Position numbers and translations under genes: made by a program
Part shown: positions 16,043-23,847 of the stretch, piece by piece
Numbering within the stretch: position 1 is the stretch's first letter
Layout: each line of letters starts with the position of its first letter
The notes under the pieces: generated by a model
Seen by the model: only the letters and a program-made list of their open reading frames with translations
Told to the model about the DNA's origin: nothing
Databases searched by the model: none
Origin: Kitasatospora aureofaciens
GTDB lineage: Bacteria > Actinomycetota > Actinomycetes > Streptomycetales > Streptomycetaceae
DNA: 64,000 nt
Reading direction: 5' to 3'
NCBI GenBank assembly: GCA_000720845.1
Contig: JODU01000007.1
Coordinates: forward strand, 124,001-188,000

Positions 16043-16182
16043 GCCGCCTCCCCCGCCCCGTGCCGCGAACGCCGCGCCGCCGACGCTTCCCCCCTCGGGT
16101 GCCGCCGCTTCACTGTGCCGGGAGGAGACGCCCCCGTCGTCGGCGGGGAGCGCAGGCCTCCTTGCCGCGGAGTGCAGCACGC

Positions 16183-18231
16183 TCAGAGCAGGTCCCGCGG
16201 CACCGTTTCGTTCCAGGTGCGGGAGAACACGCGGCGGTCCGCCTCGTAGCCGTCGAGGGTGGCGTCCACGAAGAAGCTCTGTTCGTCGCACCTGAGCCGG
16301 GTGCGGGTCACGACGCTGACGTCCCAGTCGTCCCGCCCGAAGCGCATGGTCCAGGTCGACTCGCCACGCGCCGAGGTGAAGTCGTCGGCCGTCGCCGCGT
16401 ACCGTTCGTGGGCCCGGCAGCCGACGTCCATGCCGATGTCGTCGCAGCGGACCAGGCCCCGGTCCTTGACGATGTCCAGTTCGGCGGCGTAGTCGATCAG
16501 GTCGCGCCGCACCTCCCAGCGTTCCTCCGGAGGGGTCAGCGTGGTCGTCGTCAGCGGCGGTGTCCCCTCCGGGACGCCGAACGGGTCGGCGGGTGTGTCG
16601 TCGGGGCGGTGCGTCGGCCGGACCGGCAGGGTGAGGGTGCTGGACCGCTCGTGGACGCTCAGCTCGGCGGGCCTCGGCGGCGGCCAGGCGAGCGGCCAGT
16701 AGGAGGTGGACAGGGACAGCCTGATCCGGTGTCCGGGCGGGAAGGACTGCGCCACTCCGTTGAGGTGGACGGTGGCCCGGTAGCGGCGGCCGGGTTCCAG
16801 CGGCTCGGGCTGCTCGGTGCTCTCGCAGCGCGTGAGGTTGAGCAGCCCGTAGGTCACCCGGGTCGCGGCTCCGTCGGGGCGTACGTCGGACAGGCGCGCG
16901 GCCACCATGGCGACCGGTTCGGCGACCGACAGGTCGAGTTCCACGGTCGGTGAGCCCAGGATCTCCAGCGGTTCGGTGAGCGGATCGGTCTCGAAGACGA
17001 GGGAACCGCCGTCCTCCTCACGCTGGTCGTAGGGCAGGTCGGGGGGCGCGTTGTAGGAGGCCCACTTGCCCGCGAACTGACCGACGGACAACGGCGACCG
17101 CACGGTCAGTACGTCGCCCGCCCCGGCCGTCCCGCCGTGGTCCGACGGCTGCGCCACCGGGTCCTCGATGCGGTGCCGGCTGAGCGGGTGCGTGACCGGG
17201 TGGACGTTCGGCGAGGGCCAGGACGGCTCCGCCACCCAGCGTCCCGGCCGTTCCTCGTACGACGTGGACGGCGGCACGCTGTCCTGCATCCAGGTGCGCA
17301 GCATGGGGCCGTCCATGACTCCGTTGTCGACGCCCTTGAGCCAGTGGTCCCACCAGCGCACCACCTCCTGGAGGTAGCCGATGGCGGGACCCGGCTCGCC
17401 AAGGTGGGGGAACTTGTGCGACCACGGGCCGATCAGCCCCTTGCGGGGCACGTCCAGGTGGGCGAGCAGCCGGGTGACGGCGTTCGAGTAGCCGTCCGCC
17501 CAGCCGCTGGAGGCGAGGACGGGGCACTGGACGGCCTGGTAGTCCTCGGCGACCGAGGCATGCCGCCAGTAGTCGTCGCGGCGTTGGTGCCGGAGCCATT
17601 CGAGCACCCAGGGCCGGGTGTGTTCCATACGTTCGTGCCACATCTCCCGCCAGCGGTCGCCGACGACGGCCGGGTCGGGCGGGCAGGTGGCGTAGGCGAA
17701 CATGGTGCCCGCCTCGGCCAGGTTGTCGGACAGCATCGCGCCGCCCATGTAGTGCATGTCGTCGGCGTGCCGGTCGTCCGTGAAGGAGGCGATGACGATG
17801 GCCTTGAGGCTCGGCGGCCGCCTGGCCGCCACCTGGAGGGCGGCGAAGGCGCCCCAGGAGATGCCCATCATCCCGGTGCCGCCGTCGCACCAGGGCTGGT
17901 CGGCGAGCCACGCCAGCACCTCCTCGGCGTCGCGCTGTTCCTGCTCCAGATACTCGTCCCGGAGCACCCCCTCGGACTCACCGGTGCCGCGCAGGTCGAC
18001 GCGGACGCACGCGTAGCCGTGCCCCGCGATGTACGGGTGGTGGACGGAGTCGCGGACGGCGGTGAGGTCCCGTTTGCGGTAGGGGATGTACTCCAGTACC
18101 GCGGGCACGGGTTCGTGGTCGGACGACAGGGGCCGCCACACACGCGCCGACAGGCGGACGCCGTCGGACATCGGGATGACGACGTGCTCTTCTTCCCTCG
18201 TCTCGTGGGGCAGTTGGGTCACGTAACGCAT
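16183..18231 (-). CDS. CocE/NonD family hydrolase
   Basis: A 682-residue alpha/beta hydrolase of the CocE/X-Pro dipeptidyl-peptidase family, acting on esters or amides in the cytoplasm (no signal peptide). Order of domains: catalytic alpha/beta fold (residues 10-300) starting HVVIPMSDGVRLSARVWRP, the nucleophile elbow MMGISWGAFAALQ with Ser near 127, SGWADGYSNAV that carries the acid, and GPWSHKFPHLGEPG with the base His; then the C-terminal jelly-roll (residues 420-570, PPGHRIRLSLSTSYWPLAW). The final 110 residues (about 570-682) are extra compared with CocE of about 575 residues. ATG 18231 follows 16 bp after the ATP-grasp gene, so the pair forms an operon. Confidence 0.85.
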   Translation of the reverse strand: MRYVTQLPHETREEEHVVIPMSDGVRLSARVWRPLSSDHEPVPAVLEYIPYRKRDLTAVRDSVHHPYIAGHGYACVRVDLRGTGESEGVLRDEYLEQEQRDAEEVLAWLADQPWCDGGTGMMGISWGAFAALQVAARRPPSLKAIVIASFTDDRHADDMHYMGGAMLSDNLAEAGTMFAYATCPPDPAVVGDRWREMWHERMEHTRPWVLEWLRHQRRDDYWRHASVAEDYQAVQCPVLASSGWADGYSNAVTRLLAHLDVPRKGLIGPWSHKFPHLGEPGPAIGYLQEVVRWWDHWLKGVDNGVMDGPMLRTWMQDSVPPSTSYEERPGRWVAEPSWPSPNVHPVTHPLSRHRIEDPVAQPSDHGGTAGAGDVLTVRSPLSVGQFAGKWASYNAPPDLPYDQREEDGGSLVFETDPLTEPLEILGSPTVELDLSVAEPVAMVAARLSDVRPDGAATRVTYGLLNLTRCESTEQPEPLEPGRRYRATVHLNGVAQSFPPGHRIRLSLSTSYWPLAWPPPRPAELSVHERSSTLTLPVRPTHRPDDTPADPFGVPEGTPPLTTTTLTPPEERWEVRRDLIDYAAELDIVKDRGLVRCDDIGMDVGCRAHERYAATADDFTSARGESTWTMRFGRDDWDVSVVTRTRLRCDEQSFFVDATLDGYEADRRVFSRTWNETVPRDLL

Positions 18232-18247
18232 GGGTACGGCGTACTCC

Positions 18248-19552
18248 TTATCCTCGCGCTCCGGCGTCGGGCTCGTCGAAGGTGAGCCCGAGGGCCGCCA
18301 CGCAGTGGTCGTACTTCCGGCGCAGCTCGTCCTCGTCGTCCCCGCCGGTGAAGATGTGCGCGACCTCGTAGCTGTAACTGTCCTGCTGGGAGAGGTCGGA
18401 CAGTCGCTGCCCCGCCTCGGGGAGGACGTGGATGCGCACGCCCGGTGTCTCCCGTTCGATCCGCGCGATCGTCTCGGGCGAGGGCACGTTGCGCACCACA
18501 CCGTCCGTGAACCAGCGGTGGTACCACTTCGCGGCCATGGCGTAGGGCCCCTGACGGTGCGGCATGGCCGGGTCGTCGCCCAGGGCGAGGGCCAGCATGG
18601 GGTGGTGGTTCGGCACCCCGTCCACGTACTGGAACAGCTCGGCGTGCGACTGGGAGTGACGCGGGTTGATCTCGAGCAGGTTGATCCGCTCGCTGCTCGG
18701 GTCGTAGAAGTACTCCACGCTGAAGGTCGCCGAGTCGAAGCCGATGCGGCGCATCACGCGCTCGGTGACGTCGTGCAGCCGCCCGATGACCTGTGGGGGG
18801 AGGGTGGAGGGGTACTGGTGGCGCAGGAAGCACGCCGAGTCCGGATAGTCGATGGAGTCCAGGGTGCCGTAGACGGTCACCTCGCCCTGGTGCACATAGC
18901 CTTCCACGGCGACCTGGAGGCCCGAGCACTCCTCTTCGGCGAGGCACACCCGGCCGCCGACACCGTCCATCTCGGGCGGGAGGTCGATGCGGTCGAGGAT
19001 GCGCTCGAAGGGGCGGCCGACGCGGGAGATGCCCTCCCGGATCTCCGTGACGGCCTTGCGGAACTCCTCCTCGTCAGCGACGCCGAAGGCGAGTTCGGAG
19101 GAGTAGGACAGTGCGGGCTTGAGCCACATCGGGAACCGCACGCCTTCCGGCGGGCGGGGCGGGTCGGCCCGCAGGTCGACACGGCCGAAACGCGGGTGGC
19201 AGTCGGTGACCTCCCGCTGTTCCAGCCGACTCCAGTACTTGTGCTCGCACTTGACCACCGACTCCAGGCTGGTGGTGCGGGTGCCGTAGCGCTCGCCGAG
19301 GATCGGCACCAGGGTGCTGACCGGGAAGTCCCAGTAGCCCACGATGGCGTCGATGCTTCCCTCGAAGGCGTCCAGCTCCCGTTGGGCCTTCTCCAGGATG
19401 TCGGGTACCGAGACCTCGCCGTCCTGGAGCTCCTCCACCGTCAACAGGCCGTGGAAGCGCAGTGATCGGGCGCCCGGTACGGCCTGGAGCGTCGGCAGGT
19501 TCGCCTCGTCGAGGCCGACGACGAAGACGTTCTTCACATTCTCTTCGGACAC
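18248..19552 (-). CDS. ATP-grasp domain ligase
   Basis: A 434-residue cytoplasmic ATP-grasp enzyme, which activates a carboxylate as acyl-phosphate and joins it to an amine, thiol or other nucleophile. The N-terminal 100 residues are a pre-ATP-grasp fold (NVKNVFVVGLDEANLP). The ATP-binding lysine is in FPMWLKPALSYSSELAFG, and the metal-binding residues are in FSVEYFYD and LLEINPRHSQSH (Glu-x-Asn-x-Arg). The start is GTG 19552 with GAGAGGAG upstream; a near-identical copy of this start region lies 19 bp further up. The next gene, a CocE/NonD hydrolase, begins 16 bp after its stop. The substrates are unknown; the pair suggests ligation and removal of the same acyl group. Confidence 0.8.
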   Translation of the reverse strand: MSEENVKNVFVVGLDEANLPTLQAVPGARSLRFHGLLTVEELQDGEVSVPDILEKAQRELDAFEGSIDAIVGYWDFPVSTLVPILGERYGTRTTSLESVVKCEHKYWSRLEQREVTDCHPRFGRVDLRADPPRPPEGVRFPMWLKPALSYSSELAFGVADEEEFRKAVTEIREGISRVGRPFERILDRIDLPPEMDGVGGRVCLAEEECSGLQVAVEGYVHQGEVTVYGTLDSIDYPDSACFLRHQYPSTLPPQVIGRLHDVTERVMRRIGFDSATFSVEYFYDPSSERINLLEINPRHSQSHAELFQYVDGVPNHHPMLALALGDDPAMPHRQGPYAMAAKWYHRWFTDGVVRNVPSPETIARIERETPGVRIHVLPEAGQRLSDLSQQDSYSYEVAHIFTGGDDEDELRRKYDHCVAALGLTFDEPDAGARG

Positions 19553-19586
19553 GTCTCTCCTCTCAAGACACGTCGCTCCTCTCAAG
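19549..19586 (-). repeat. Duplicated translation-start region (19-bp tandem repeat)
   Basis: Read on the minus strand, the 19-bp unit CTTGAGAGGAGAGACGTGT occurs twice in tandem with a single mismatch (18/19). Each copy contains a GAGAGGAG ribosome site and a GTG codon. The second copy starts the ATP-grasp gene at 19552. The first copy starts GTG 19571, whose frame reads Val-Ser-stop (GTG TCT TGA) and ends inside the next ribosome site. This mini-ORF could tune initiation at the real gene. The repeat and the codons are seen directly; the control role is inference. Confidence 0.6.
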
Positions 19587-19704
19587 ATCGACTGGGTACC
19601 CCGCTGCGTCCCGGACAACCTCCGGCCGTCGCTGCTGGATACGTCTGCGCCCTCTTCCACGGGTGTCGGACTCGACGGGGGGGCCGCGGGGTACCGGCCC
19701 ACGT

Positions 19705-20466
19705 ATGACCGACGTGGTGCAGGCGGGACTGTGGGGATTGCTGGCGGGATCGGCGCTGTTGCTGGGCGCGGTGGTCGGGTTCGGAGTGCGGGTGCCGCAG
19801 AAGGTGATCGCCGCGGTGATGGCCTTCGGCGCCGGTGTGCTCCTCTCCGCGGTCTCCTACGAACTCGTCGGTGAGGCCTACGACCAGGCGGGACTGGGGC
19901 CCGCGGCGATCGGCACGATCATCGGCGCGACCGCCTACACCCTCGGCGGCCTCTGGCTGGCCCGCCGGGGTGCCCGGCACCGGAAGAGGTCCGGCCACCA
20001 CACCGCGCACACGCAGCCTTCCGAGGCCCAACAGGGCGGCTCGGGACTGGCTCTCGCGCTCGGGGCGCTCCTGGACGGTGTGCCGGAATCGGCCGTGATC
20101 GGGGTGAGCCTCCTCGACGGCGGCGCGGTCAGCACGGTCACGGTGGCGGCCGTGTTCATCAGCAACGTCCCGGAGGGCCTGTCGAGCTCCGCCGGTATGA
20201 AGCGAGCGGGCCGCGGCGCGACCTACGTCTTCGGGGTGTGGGGCGCGATCGCGGCCGCCAGTACCGTGTCGGCGGTCCTCGGCTACGCCGTCGTCGGGGC
20301 CCTCTCCCCCGCCGTCGTCGCCGCCGTCACCGCGGTGGCGGCCGGAGCGATCCTCGCGATGATCGCGGACACCATGATCCCGGAAGCCTTCGAAGACGCC
20401 CACCTGGCCATCGGGCTGGTCACGGTGAGCGGCTTCCTCGTCTCCTTCGCGCTCTCCCACGCCTGA
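19705..20466 (+). CDS. ZIP family metal transporter
   Basis: A 253-residue membrane protein with about eight hydrophobic helices, matching the size and layout of ZIP (ZupT-like) carriers that bring Zn2+ or Fe2+ into the cytoplasm. The metal-site helix is visible as LALGALLDGVPESAVIGVSLL (HNxPEG in classical ZIPs; here LDGVPES) and the next as VFISNVPEGLSSSAGM, where NVPEG fits the conserved metal ligand motif. A histidine-rich cytoplasmic loop (RHRKRSGHHTAHT, about residues 91-103) is the usual variable metal-binding loop. No strong ribosome site precedes ATG 19705. Divergent from the ATP-grasp gene with 152 bp between starts. Confidence 0.85.
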   Translation: MTDVVQAGLWGLLAGSALLLGAVVGFGVRVPQKVIAAVMAFGAGVLLSAVSYELVGEAYDQAGLGPAAIGTIIGATAYTLGGLWLARRGARHRKRSGHHTAHTQPSEAQQGGSGLALALGALLDGVPESAVIGVSLLDGGAVSTVTVAAVFISNVPEGLSSSAGMKRAGRGATYVFGVWGAIAAASTVSAVLGYAVVGALSPAVVAAVTAVAAGAILAMIADTMIPEAFEDAHLAIGLVTVSGFLVSFALSHA

Positions 20467-20560
20467 AGCAGGCCGGTGCCTCCATCAGCGCCGTCGGTAC
20501 CGCGGCGGCCTCGCCTGACCGGTCGTGGCGGCAACCGCGCCGTGCCCTCATCGGCCGGGC

Positions 20561-21514
20561 TCAGCCCAACGTGTCCAGCAGGAGGGTGACATAGGCGTCC
20601 AGCCGCTCCTCCACGACCCGTGGCGTCAGGTCCGTCCTGCCTGCCTCCCGCCAGGGCCGGGACACCGACCGCACTTCTTCCGAGGACGCCAGCCCGTCCC
20701 GCACCTGCCAGTACAGCCGCTCGCTCGCGGACGCGGCCAGCACCCCGCCGGCCTCCTCGTACTCCTCGGCGAACCGCAGGCCCCAGACCGGACCGTGCAG
20801 CAGCGCGAGGATGGTGGAGCAGTGCGCGACGTCGAGGTCCGCCGGGCCCCAGGAGCAGCCTGCCCAGTCGACGACTCCGGTGATCCGGGGTCCGGCAGGG
20901 CGGGTGGGCGCCTCCTCGAACAGCACGTTGCCGGGTTGGAAGTCGCGGTGCAGGAACCGCCCTTCCCAGGGCGGCGCCGGCCCGCGGATCACCTTGATCG
21001 CCGCGTCCCATGCCGCCGTGTCGGCGCCCCTGGGAATCACGACGGTGTCGGCGGTCGTCAACGCCACATGGCCCCGGGGCCGCTCCGCGGGTCGCAACGC
21101 ATGGATCGACACCAGGTGACGGGCCAGCGCGGGCAGGCGCAGCCGCACTCCCTCGTCGTCGAGGACCGTCCGGCCCGCCAGATGCGTCATGAGGAGCGAC
21201 GGGTACTCGCAATGCGCGGCGGCAGGATCGACCGCGACCAGTCCGGGGGCCGGCACTCCGGTCCCCGCGAGCGAGGTCAGAGCCCCGGCCTCCCTGTGCA
21301 GCCAGTCCTCGGCGTGTTCCACGTCGACGAAGGTCCGCAGCACCAGGTCACGGGTGCCGCCGTCTTGCCCGGCGATGGTCAGCCGCCGCATCTCGGCGGT
21401 GATGCCGCCGTGCAGCGCCTCGGTTCCGACGATCCGCTCGCCGCTCTCCAGGTGCCGGCTCACCCAGGCCAGGGCCGACGGCCGTACGGCCGCCGCATCG
21501 TCGCGCGTGCTCAC
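20561..21514 (-). CDS. Aminoglycoside phosphotransferase (APH)-family kinase
   Basis: A 317-residue kinase-like protein of the APH/choline-kinase fold, which phosphorylates hydroxyls of small molecules. The Brenner motif FLHRDFQPGNVLFEE (about residues 191-205) supplies the catalytic Asp, and VVDWAGCSWGPADLDVAH (about 216-233) supplies the metal-binding Asp. The N-lobe lysine region is DLVLRTFVDVEHAEDW, with Arg where Lys often sits. This group has many members that do not act on antibiotics, so drug resistance is not claimed. It is convergent with the ZIP gene and upstream of rheA on the opposite side of a short gap. Confidence 0.85.
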   Translation of the reverse strand: MSTRDDAAAVRPSALAWVSRHLESGERIVGTEALHGGITAEMRRLTIAGQDGGTRDLVLRTFVDVEHAEDWLHREAGALTSLAGTGVPAPGLVAVDPAAAHCEYPSLLMTHLAGRTVLDDEGVRLRLPALARHLVSIHALRPAERPRGHVALTTADTVVIPRGADTAAWDAAIKVIRGPAPPWEGRFLHRDFQPGNVLFEEAPTRPAGPRITGVVDWAGCSWGPADLDVAHCSTILALLHGPVWGLRFAEEYEEAGGVLAASASERLYWQVRDGLASSEEVRSVSRPWREAGRTDLTPRVVEERLDAYVTLLLDTLG

Positions 21515-21568
21515 CGAGCCACCCCATCATCCGGACGGCGGTATGCGCAAAGCCTTTCGTCGTACGGC

Positions 21569-22228
21569 TCATTCCCCGGGCGGCCGGTCCTCGCTGCCGC
21601 CGGTGCGACGGAGCCGGTCGGTGCGCCGGGTGAGGGTGTCGATGCGGTCCGCCAGCTCCGGGTGGTGTGCGCTGAGGTGCTCACGGGCACCGGACAGCGG
21701 CCCGATCAGTCCGGCGGCGTCGTCGTGGCCCAGTGCCTGGACCAGCGGAGTCCGGGCCCGGGCCGGGAGGCCGGCGAGCGCGGTGATCTGGCCGGCGAGC
21801 TGACGCAGGTCCGCGGCGTTGCCCCGGGCCCAGGTGGTGACGGCGCGGTCGGCGGCGCGGCGGTCGCGGGCGGCCTGGACGCGCTGTTCGCCGGTACTGC
21901 CGGGGGCGCCGGGGCGCAGGCGCAGGTAGCGGCGTTCGGCGGCCTGCCGGCTGGCGACGCCGAGGGGACGGGCCAGGTCGGCCCAGCTCGCGCCCGCCTC
22001 GCGGGCGGTCTCGATCAGGCCCGTCTCCCACCCGGCGAGCTGGTCGCGCATCTGGCGCAGGAGCAGCAGTGCGGCGAGCGCCTGGTCGGAGCTGACCTCG
22101 CCGCCGGGCTGCTTTCCGCGCGGCGGTTCCTGGGCGCTGTGGACCGCCTCCTCGATCGCCGCCAGCGCTGCCTCGGCGGCGAGGAAGGACACGGGCTGGG
22201 ATACGGGTTCCTGCGGGTCTACGGCCAT
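21569..22228 (-). CDS. rheA: HSP18 thermosensor repressor RheA
   Basis: A 219-residue cytoplasmic repressor of the small heat-shock gene hsp18. In Streptomyces albus RheA is encoded upstream of and opposite to hsp18, senses temperature directly and binds TGTCATC-N5-GATGACA. All three conditions are met here: divergent position, similar length, and that exact operator in the gap at 22275. The visible helix-turn-helix-like part is AREAGASWADLARPLGVASRQAAERRYLRL (about residues 78-107; shown in pieces). The rest is helical. GGAGG precedes ATG 22228. The assignment rests on context plus the family label; sequence identity to RheA was not measured. Confidence 0.75.
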   Translation of the reverse strand: MAVDPQEPVSQPVSFLAAEAALAAIEEAVHSAQEPPRGKQPGGEVSSDQALAALLLLRQMRDQLAGWETGLIETAREAGASWADLARPLGVASRQAAERRYLRLRPGAPGSTGEQRVQAARDRRAADRAVTTWARGNAADLRQLAGQITALAGLPARARTPLVQALGHDDAAGLIGPLSGAREHLSAHHPELADRIDTLTRRTDRLRRTGGSEDRPPGE

Positions 22229-22274
22229 GGTCACCTCCCGACGCCGGTGTCACCCTTGTGACGACACCGTCGCT

Positions 22275-22293
22275 TGTCATCGTTCCGATGACA
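22275..22293. promoter_or_regulatory. RheA operator between rheA and hsp18
   Basis: Perfect inverted repeat TGTCATCG-ttc-CGATGACA (8-bp arms, 3-bp centre). It contains exactly the published RheA operator pattern TGTCATC-N5-GATGACA and sits 46 bp from the rheA start and 62 bp from the hsp18 start. The match is seen; the published consensus is recalled established knowledge. Confidence 0.85.
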
Positions 22294-22355
22294 TGCTACA
22301 AGAAAAGCAAGAAGCAGCGCATGAGCGGATCCGCTCGAACTGGAGGTGTTTCACG

Positions 22356-22793
22356 ATGCTGATGCGCACCGACCCCTTCCGTGAGCTCGACCGGCTCACC
22401 CAGCAGTTGCTCCCCAGCACGTCCGGCACCTGGTCGCGGCCGTCCGCGATGCCCATGGACGCCTACCGCGAGGGGGACGTGTACGTGATCGCGCTCGACC
22501 TCCCCGGGGTGGACCGGGACGCGATCGACATCGACGTCGAGCGCAACATGCTGACCGTCCGGGCCGAACGCCGTCCCGCCGCCAAGGGCGACGACGTCCA
22601 GATGGAGCTCTCGGAACGCCCCTTCGGCGTCTTCTCCCGCCAGGTGGTGCTCGCGGACACTCTCGACACCGAGCACATCAGTGCCGACTACGACGCGGGT
22701 GTCCTCACCCTGCGCGTCCCGATCGCCGAGCGGGCCAAGCCGCGCAAGATCTCGATCGGCGCCGGCGCGGACCACAAGGAGATCTCCGGCTGA
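22356..22793 (+). CDS. hsp18: Small heat-shock protein, Hsp20/alpha-crystallin family
   Basis: A 145-residue ATP-independent chaperone that binds unfolding proteins. The alpha-crystallin domain runs from about residue 34 to 130: AYREGDVYVIALDLPGVDRD, IDIDVERNMLTVRAERRP and DYDAGVLTLRVPIAE (the GVLTLRVP motif is the diagnostic box). The N-terminal FRELDRLTQQLL helps oligomer formation. The tail AKPRKISIG carries the I-x-I motif that caps oligomers. GGAGG lies 10 bp before ATG 22356. It is divergent from rheA with its operator between, and a hairpin terminator follows at 22815. Confidence 0.93.
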   Translation: MLMRTDPFRELDRLTQQLLPSTSGTWSRPSAMPMDAYREGDVYVIALDLPGVDRDAIDIDVERNMLTVRAERRPAAKGDDVQMELSERPFGVFSRQVVLADTLDTEHISADYDAGVLTLRVPIAERAKPRKISIGAGADHKEISG

Positions 22794-22814
22794 GGCGGGA
22801 GCCGCGCTCCCGGC

Positions 22815-22853
22815 GGCGGAGGGCGGGACATCCCGTGCCTCCCGCCCTCCGCC
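22815..22853. terminator. Strong terminator hairpin after hsp18
   Basis: A 13-bp perfect stem, GGCGGAGGGCGGG at 22815-22827 pairing with CCCGCCCTCCGCC at 22841-22853, loop 13 nt. A smaller stem (CGGGAG/CTCCCG, 22796-22812) lies just before. Together they should separate hsp18 from the DUF2267 genes. There is no T-run. Confidence 0.65.
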
Positions 22854-22893
22854 CGCCCGCGGGTACGCACTGCCCAGGGGAAGGAGGATTCCG

Positions 22894-23325
22894 ATGACCA
22901 TGCCGTGGAACGTGTTCCTCGACCGAGTACAGGAACGCGGTGAGTACCCGACCCGTGCCGAGGCCGACCGCGCGGCGCGCACCGTGCTGGCCCTCCTGGG
23001 CGCCCACCTGGTGGGCGAGGTGCGGGCCGAACTGGCTGCGAGGCTCCCGGAGGGCTTCGCCCTGATTCTCCTCAATCCGCTCCAGGCCACCGAGCCGCTG
23101 TCCGCCGACCGGTTCGTGCGGGCCACCGCGGCGTGGATCGAGGGAGCGACCGAACAGACCGCTACCTGGGACGTCGGGGCCGTGCTCAGCGTGGCCGCCG
23201 ACGCGGCAGGCGAGGAACTGACCCGCCGCATCCTGTTCCAGCTCCCGCCCGGATACGACCTGCTGTTCGGCCGCCCGCAGGACGGCACCGTCCCGCGCGC
23301 GGCTGCCCGCACCCCCGGAGCCTGA
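22894..23325 (+). CDS. DUF2267 domain protein
   Basis: A 143-residue protein of the DUF2267 family, small helical proteins of unknown function often seen near stress genes in actinobacteria. The pattern is WNVFLDRVQERGEYPTRAEADRAARTVLALLG, then LVGEVRAELAARLPEGFALIL, then LFQLPPGYDLLFGRP at the C-terminus. AGGAGG precedes ATG 22894. The next gene at 23387 has the same layout, so the two are tandem paralogues. The context after hsp18 suggests a role in stress tolerance, but this is only position-based. Confidence 0.85.
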   Translation: MTMPWNVFLDRVQERGEYPTRAEADRAARTVLALLGAHLVGEVRAELAARLPEGFALILLNPLQATEPLSADRFVRATAAWIEGATEQTATWDVGAVLSVAADAAGEELTRRILFQLPPGYDLLFGRPQDGTVPRAAARTPGA

Positions 23326-23386
23326 CCCTTCCCGTTCCATCGACCAGGGGCCACCGCCCCACAACTGAGAAAGGCACCCTTCACCG

Positions 23387-23827
23387 ATGCAGTCCCAGAC
23401 GGCGCCGACGCCCCTCGTCACCGAGCCGGCCATGTCGTTCGTCCAGATGTTGGAGCAGGTCCGCTACCACGGCGCCTATCCCACCCGGGAGCGGGCCGAG
23501 GACGTCGTGACCAGGGTCCTGGCCGCCCTCGGGCGCCGTATCACCGGCGAGGAGCGCGTCGAGCTGGCTGCGCGTCTCCCCCGCGAGGCGGCGCAGATCT
23601 TCGCCGCCCAGATCCCCGCCACCGACTCGATGACCGGCTGGGCCTTCGTCAGGGACCTCGCCACCCGCACCGGCGGCACCCTGGCCACCACCCGCTGGGA
23701 CGTCGGCTCGGTCCTGGGCGTCGTCGCCCGCCTCGCCGGTCCGGACCTGCTCGACCGCATCCTCGCCCAGCTGCCCTCCGGCTACGCGATCCTCTTCGGG
23801 CGCGCGGAACTCACCCAGGCGGCCTGA
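23387..23827 (+). CDS. DUF2267 domain protein, second copy
   Basis: A 146-residue paralogue of the preceding gene with the same order of blocks: FVQMLEQVRYHGAYPTRERAEDVVTRVLAALG, EERVELAARLPREAAQIFA, and AQLPSGYAILFGRAELTQAA. It begins with about 15 extra residues (QSQTAPTPLVTEPAM). The gap of 61 bp has a small stem GGGGC-cacc-GCCCC, so the two may still be one transcript. Tandem copies with clear sequence divergence suggest an old duplication and different partners rather than recent amplification. Function unknown. Confidence 0.83.
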   Translation: MQSQTAPTPLVTEPAMSFVQMLEQVRYHGAYPTRERAEDVVTRVLAALGRRITGEERVELAARLPREAAQIFAAQIPATDSMTGWAFVRDLATRTGGTLATTRWDVGSVLGVVARLAGPDLLDRILAQLPSGYAILFGRAELTQAA

Positions 23828-23847
23828 GCACCACCGGCGAAGCCTTC

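Noticed and set aside
22861..22866. Sigma-B promoter (GGGTAC) before the DUF2267 gene
   Set aside because: The required GnnT element is not at the correct spacing; the same applies to GGGTAC at 30447.
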